From positions 124,001 through 188,000 of the forward strand of contig CBDCPM010000002.1 of NCBI GenBank assembly GCA_965220265.1: a stretch of DNA of 64,000 nt, given 5' to 3'. The stretch's first letter is position 1. The number at the start of each line of letters is the position of its first letter. This document shows positions 60,881 through 64,000 of this stretch, one piece after another. The DNA comes from Bin87 sp965220265 (GTDB lineage: Bacteria; Chloroflexota; Dehalococcoidia; Lucifugimonadales; UBA3495). The notes below the pieces were generated by a model. That model had not been told where the DNA came from and searched no databases. It worked only from the letters and a program-made list of their open reading frames with translations. Both the position numbers and the translations under genes were made by a program.

Positions 60881-61861
60881 ATGCCTACCGAACGGTATTT
60901 GGATATTATCAAGGAGTGGTGGGAATCCTCGTTGGGCGCACCTCCCACGCGTGGCAATGTGGCTGGCGGACTAGTGCTGTTAGAGCATCTAAGAGCAAAC
61001 CCTGTTTTCGACATAAGGGATCACCAAACCAAACGCGGCACTCAATTGAAGAGGGCTACCCCGACTAACCTCCGAAATATCTTGGCTCGGTTCGATGAGA
61101 CTAGAGTGCTATCGAAAGAAGCCGGAAGAACGAACCGCGGTCTCATGAGGAATCTTGAGCCTCTTTTGGACGTTCTATCAACGACGCCTCTCGATCGGCT
61201 AGACATCGAAGATCGTGACTCCGCAATTAACGCAATGCAGTCGTTTCTGGTGGACCGAGCCAGAGACATTTTGAATGCCGATTGGATTTCTTTCGATTAC
61301 AGTCCCGGAGCAAGTTCACGCGAAATCGTAGACAGGATCTTGCGAGCAGCCCGTGACCGACACAAAGCAGGTGATGTGGCGGAGTATCTTGTTGGCGCTA
61401 AGCTTGCTGTACGCTTTCCGAACTATGAGATACGGAATTCTGCGGCGAGCGCCGCGGACGACCAAACCGACGAACAAGGGGACTTTCAAATCAACAACAG
61501 CGTCTTTCACGTGACGATAGCCCCGAACCTGGGGCACTATGTTAAATGCAGACAAAATCTTGCTGGTGGATATCGAGCATTTTTGCTTGTGCCTGATGAT
61601 CGGTTGTCAGGAGCGCGGCAAAATGCCGAGCAAGAAATAGGAGAAAACATATCCGTCGAATCGATCCAGTCGTTCGTTTCGCAGAATATAGAGGAGCTTT
61701 CTGAATTCTCCGGCGATAAAGTTGCGCTCTGGATAAGGTCGCTGCTGGAGAAATACAACGAGAGAGTGAGCCAAGTCGAAACGGATTTGTCGTTGCTAAT
61801 CAGAATACCCGGGGCGCTGGAGGAACCGACCATATCTCCGCTGCACACGGCGAAAACCTGA
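60881..61861 (+). CDS. DUF4928 restriction endonuclease
   Basis: The 326-residue protein matches DUF4928, a restriction-endonuclease family adjacent to cytosine methylases. The C-terminal half has AEYLVGAKLAVRFPNYEIRN and QTDEQGDFQINNSVFHVTIAPN (likely catalytic D/E region), GYRAFLLVPDDRLSGARQNAEQEI. The N-terminal half is helical (RTNRGLMRNLEPLLDVLST). ATG 60881 follows GGAGAAGACCCAA. Codon use is more AT-rich than the flanking metabolic genes. It ends 16 bp before the methyltransferase start, forming a complete type II RM pair. Confidence 0.85.
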   Translation: MPTERYLDIIKEWWESSLGAPPTRGNVAGGLVLLEHLRANPVFDIRDHQTKRGTQLKRATPTNLRNILARFDETRVLSKEAGRTNRGLMRNLEPLLDVLSTTPLDRLDIEDRDSAINAMQSFLVDRARDILNADWISFDYSPGASSREIVDRILRAARDRHKAGDVAEYLVGAKLAVRFPNYEIRNSAASAADDQTDEQGDFQINNSVFHVTIAPNLGHYVKCRQNLAGGYRAFLLVPDDRLSGARQNAEQEIGENISVESIQSFVSQNIEELSEFSGDKVALWIRSLLEKYNERVSQVETDLSLLIRIPGALEEPTISPLHTAKT

Positions 61862-61877
61862 TGGTCTGAAAACCTCG

Positions 61878-63005
61878 ATGAATCCGTTTACAGCTGCTGA
61901 ATACTTCGCGGGCATTGGCCTGTTTCGCATGGGGCTTGAAAATGCTGGATGGAAGGTTAAGTATGCCAACGATTGGGATCCGTACAGGGAGAGGGTGTAC
62001 GAAGGCTTCTTTGGCGATAGCTACGAGGTCAGGGACGTATTTTCGGTCGGCGCGGAGGATGTTCCGAGAACGACGCTAGCGACGTGCTCGTTTCCTTGTA
62101 TAGACCTCTCGTTGGCGGGGAACCGTGGTGGATTGGACGGCAAGCATTCCAGTGCTTTCTGGGGATTTTATGGAATCCTTTGGCAGCAGGGATCAGACAG
62201 CCCGCCCATCATCCTGCTGGAGAATGTCGGCGGGTGGCTTTCCAGCAATCACGGGCAGGATTTCTACGCTGTCGCCGAGGCTCTCAACGAGCTTGGATAC
62301 GCTTGCGACGCTTTTACCCTAAACGCTCGTTGTTTTGTGCCACAGAGCCGACCGCGCGTGTTCATGGTCGGCATAAAAGACCCGCAGCTATTCAGCGGCC
62401 GGGACATAAACGCAGATCGCATATATTTTAGGCCCAAGCGGCTTTTGCCCACTAAACTGAAAGAACTAATGTGCAACAACGATCGCATCCATTGGGCGCA
62501 CTTGGACATTCCCGAACCCCCTCTTCACAAAACCCAGGGGTTTTCGGAAGAAATAGTTGAAAAGTTGTTGCCTGATGACCCGCGGTGGTGGTCATCTGAG
62601 AAAGTTGAAAAACATATAGGCATGATGCCCCCTTTGCACCTTGACATGGTGCGCAGATTGGCCGATGCAAACCGTATTACAGCGCGGACGTTTTATCGCC
62701 GCCGTAGGCCCACCGGGCAAAAAGCAGAAGTTCGCTCCGATGACATTGCGGGTTGCCTGAGAACAGCGGTCGGCGGCAGTGGGAAACAATTCATGGTGGT
62801 CGCTGGACATGACAGCATTCGGATGCGAACACTAACGGCTAGGGAATATGCCAGGTTGCAAGGCGTACGAGATCATTTCCACATCAAAGGAGATTCGGAG
62901 CGCCAGTCTCTGAACGCCTTTGGCGACGCTGTATGTGTACCAGCAGTAACTTGGATAGCTGACAACGTACTCAACCCGTTGGCCCAAAGTTTCAATCCAG
63001 ATTAA
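61878..63005 (+). CDS. DNA (cytosine-5) methyltransferase
   Basis: The 375-residue protein has the m5C methylase motifs in order: I (EYFAGIGLFRMGLENAGW), IV (CSFPCIDLSLAGNRGGLDG with the Pro-Cys nucleophile), VI (ILLENVGGWL), VIII (RPRVFMVGIK), then a target-recognition region between about residues 190 and 300, IX (LTAREYARLQG) and X (AFGDAVCVPAVTWI). It protects the recognition site cut by the DUF4928 enzyme. The site cannot be read from sequence. It lies between the restriction enzyme and Vsr genes; the operon likely moves as a unit. Confidence 0.95.
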   Translation: MNPFTAAEYFAGIGLFRMGLENAGWKVKYANDWDPYRERVYEGFFGDSYEVRDVFSVGAEDVPRTTLATCSFPCIDLSLAGNRGGLDGKHSSAFWGFYGILWQQGSDSPPIILLENVGGWLSSNHGQDFYAVAEALNELGYACDAFTLNARCFVPQSRPRVFMVGIKDPQLFSGRDINADRIYFRPKRLLPTKLKELMCNNDRIHWAHLDIPEPPLHKTQGFSEEIVEKLLPDDPRWWSSEKVEKHIGMMPPLHLDMVRRLADANRITARTFYRRRRPTGQKAEVRSDDIAGCLRTAVGGSGKQFMVVAGHDSIRMRTLTAREYARLQGVRDHFHIKGDSERQSLNAFGDAVCVPAVTWIADNVLNPLAQSFNPD

Positions 63006-63032
63006 GCAAGCTGCTAGGGGCAATCCGGGGTT

Positions 63033-63458
63033 ATGGCCGACACTGTTTCTCCCCAAACCCGCAGCCGCATTATGGGGCGGGTCCAGTCGAAGGGCATGAA
63101 ACCTGAAATGCAGGTCCGGCGGCTGTTGCACGGCCTCGGATATCGGTATCGCCTGCACCGGGCTGACCTACCGGGTCGGCCCGATTTGGTTTTTCCGTCG
63201 CGCCGCAAGGTCGTGTTCGTTAACGGTTGTTTCTGGCACCGCCATGAAAATTGCCCGCGTGTCCGTATCCCTGCCACCAATCGGGATTATTGGGTGGCAA
63301 AGCTGGAGCGCAACCACGCCCGCGACGCCAGAAACATCGCCCTATTGGAGCAGCAAGGATGGGCGGTGCTGACGGTCTGGGAGTGCCAACTGCGCGAATT
63401 GCCAACGGCTACTAAACGGATGATCGCCTTTCTGGGGAGCATCGGCAATGGTCACTGA
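63033..63458 (+). CDS. vsr: Very short patch repair endonuclease
   Basis: The 141-residue protein has the Vsr motifs: SRIMGRVQSKGMKPEMQVRRLLHGLGYRYRLHRADLPGRPDLVFPSRRKVVFVNGCFWHRHENCP, where D (GRPDLVF), H and the CFWHxH zinc/active-site region are conserved, then VAKLERNHARDARNIALLEQQGW. It nicks next to T-G mismatches caused by deamination of 5-methylcytosine, the usual partner of m5C methylases. It follows the methylase by 27 bp. Confidence 0.95.
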   Translation: MADTVSPQTRSRIMGRVQSKGMKPEMQVRRLLHGLGYRYRLHRADLPGRPDLVFPSRRKVVFVNGCFWHRHENCPRVRIPATNRDYWVAKLERNHARDARNIALLEQQGWAVLTVWECQLRELPTATKRMIAFLGSIGNGH

Positions 63459-63530
63459 CTTTGCTATCCACTACCCCCTGCTACAATCGAAATGGGCGTC
63501 GACTTCTGTCCACCTCGACGCGGGAGCGAC

Positions 63531-64000
63531 ATGCGCGATCAAGAATTGGACCGCCGGGGACAGTTTCGAGGCGACCGACTTGCCCTCCGGTTGACGATGA
63601 GGAAGAGAATGGCGGATGACGGCTGCCTTATCGCGGACGATATGGGACTGTGTTTCATCAGGACACTCGCAGCCAGCGATAAGGTGACCCTGCTACATCT
63701 GCCGGGGAAGGAAGATATGCCCCCGGCCGACCGGAATAATTTCTTAAAAACCCCACTGATTCTCGAAACCAGGGATGGGCAAGGCCAATCAGTGTACCTA
63801 GCGGTGGTCATAGCCTACGTAGCCGAGGAAAGGGACGCCAAAGTCGCGATCCGCACAGCAGATCATCTCGCGCGGTTGACGGGCAATCCCGCTCGCCCCG
63901 TGATAGCAGCGCGTTTCATCAGCGACTGGCTTTCCGAGATGGTGGAAGCAGGGCAAGTATTTTGGCATGAACTCGACCACCCCTTCTTGGAACGCATTGA
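63531..64000 (+). CDS. Unknown protein next to the RM cluster (3' end outside window)
   Basis: An open frame runs from ATG 63531 (behind CGGGAG, four bases before the start) to the end of the window without a stop, giving at least 156 residues: MRDQELDRRGQFRGDRLALRLTMRKRMADDG..., then LLHLPGKEDMPPADRNNFLKTP and AYVAEERDAKVAIRTADHLARLTGNPARPVIAARFI. No family is recognised. An upstream in-frame ATG at 63492 lacks a good RBS. It lies 72 bp after vsr on the same strand and may belong to the RM island. Confidence 0.55.
   Translation, partial: MRDQELDRRGQFRGDRLALRLTMRKRMADDGCLIADDMGLCFIRTLAASDKVTLLHLPGKEDMPPADRNNFLKTPLILETRDGQGQSVYLAVVIAYVAEERDAKVAIRTADHLARLTGNPARPVIAARFISDWLSEMVEAGQVFWHELDHPFLERI

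Overview
The window is a GC-rich (about 60%) bacterial chromosome segment, densely packed with genes on both strands, with short intergenic gaps and TTG/GTG starts common. The gene content (LarB, UPF0104 and UbiA glycolipid genes, an enolase-superfamily dehydratase, DUF1800/DUF1501/NHL proteins, many flavin and short-acyl-CoA enzymes, tandem LigB-type dioxygenases, a reductive-dehalogenase-like Fe-S protein, UGSC selenoprotein) suggests a Chloroflexota bacterium of the Dehalococcoidia/SAR202 type. This is an inference from gene repertoire; no rRNA or tRNA gene was found to test it.

Layout. 1-3.5 kb: end of larB, a UPF0104 membrane gene broken by two adjacent mobile elements (a 210-bp MITE-like element and an 844-bp IS5/IS427-type IS, both at CTAG sites), then a UbiA prenyltransferase. 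3.5-4.2 kb: AT-richer DUF433/DUF5615 pair with a consensus promoter. 4.3-7.2 kb: DUF35, carboxymuconolactone-decarboxylase-like and ThDP-enzyme genes. 7.2-16.7 kb: folate enzymes (MTHFR, FolD), MqnA-like protein, enolase-superfamily enzyme, aspartyl protease and DUF4268 nuclease, a UGSC selenoprotein with its partner, QueA, a cobalamin-binding protein and a Rieske protein to 17.2 kb. 17.3-21.3 kb: DUF1800-DUF1501-NHL operon between a good promoter and a strong terminator. 21.3-26.9 kb: thioesterase, ArgF, Der, PlsY and a decayed aminotransferase. 27-30.6 kb: Fe-S protein, MBL hydrolase, thioredoxin-reductase-like enzyme. 31-33.2 kb: tandem extradiol dioxygenases. 33.2-36.9 kb: TPP-riboswitch-controlled transporter plus thiC. 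37-45 kb: a two-nuclease-domain protein, three methyltransferases, PanD, a metallopeptidase-like protein, quinone oxidoreductase and a DUF1989 protein. 45-50.3 kb: GreA-like factor, selenocysteine peroxiredoxin, MBL nuclease, threonine synthase, NYN protein, a frameshifted unknown. 50.4-60.8 kb: enoyl-CoA hydratase, VWA lipoprotein, ATP sulfurylase, MaoC-like dehydratase, Uma2 nuclease, aminotransferase, GMC oxidoreductase, TcuA-like flavoprotein. 60.9-64 kb: a type II restriction-modification island with Vsr and an unfinished unknown gene.

The most notable observations are two genes in which an in-frame TGA sits exactly at a catalytic thiol position (UGSC protein at 12967 and a peroxiredoxin at 46369-46371), so the organism should use selenocysteine. 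Other observations are the complete TPP riboswitch with a promoter, a terminator and a plausible antiterminator pairing; the adjacent MITE/IS insertions with CTAG at all three junctions, whose removal restores the host reading frame exactly; and a self-contained restriction-modification cluster. No CRISPR array, tRNA or rRNA was seen.
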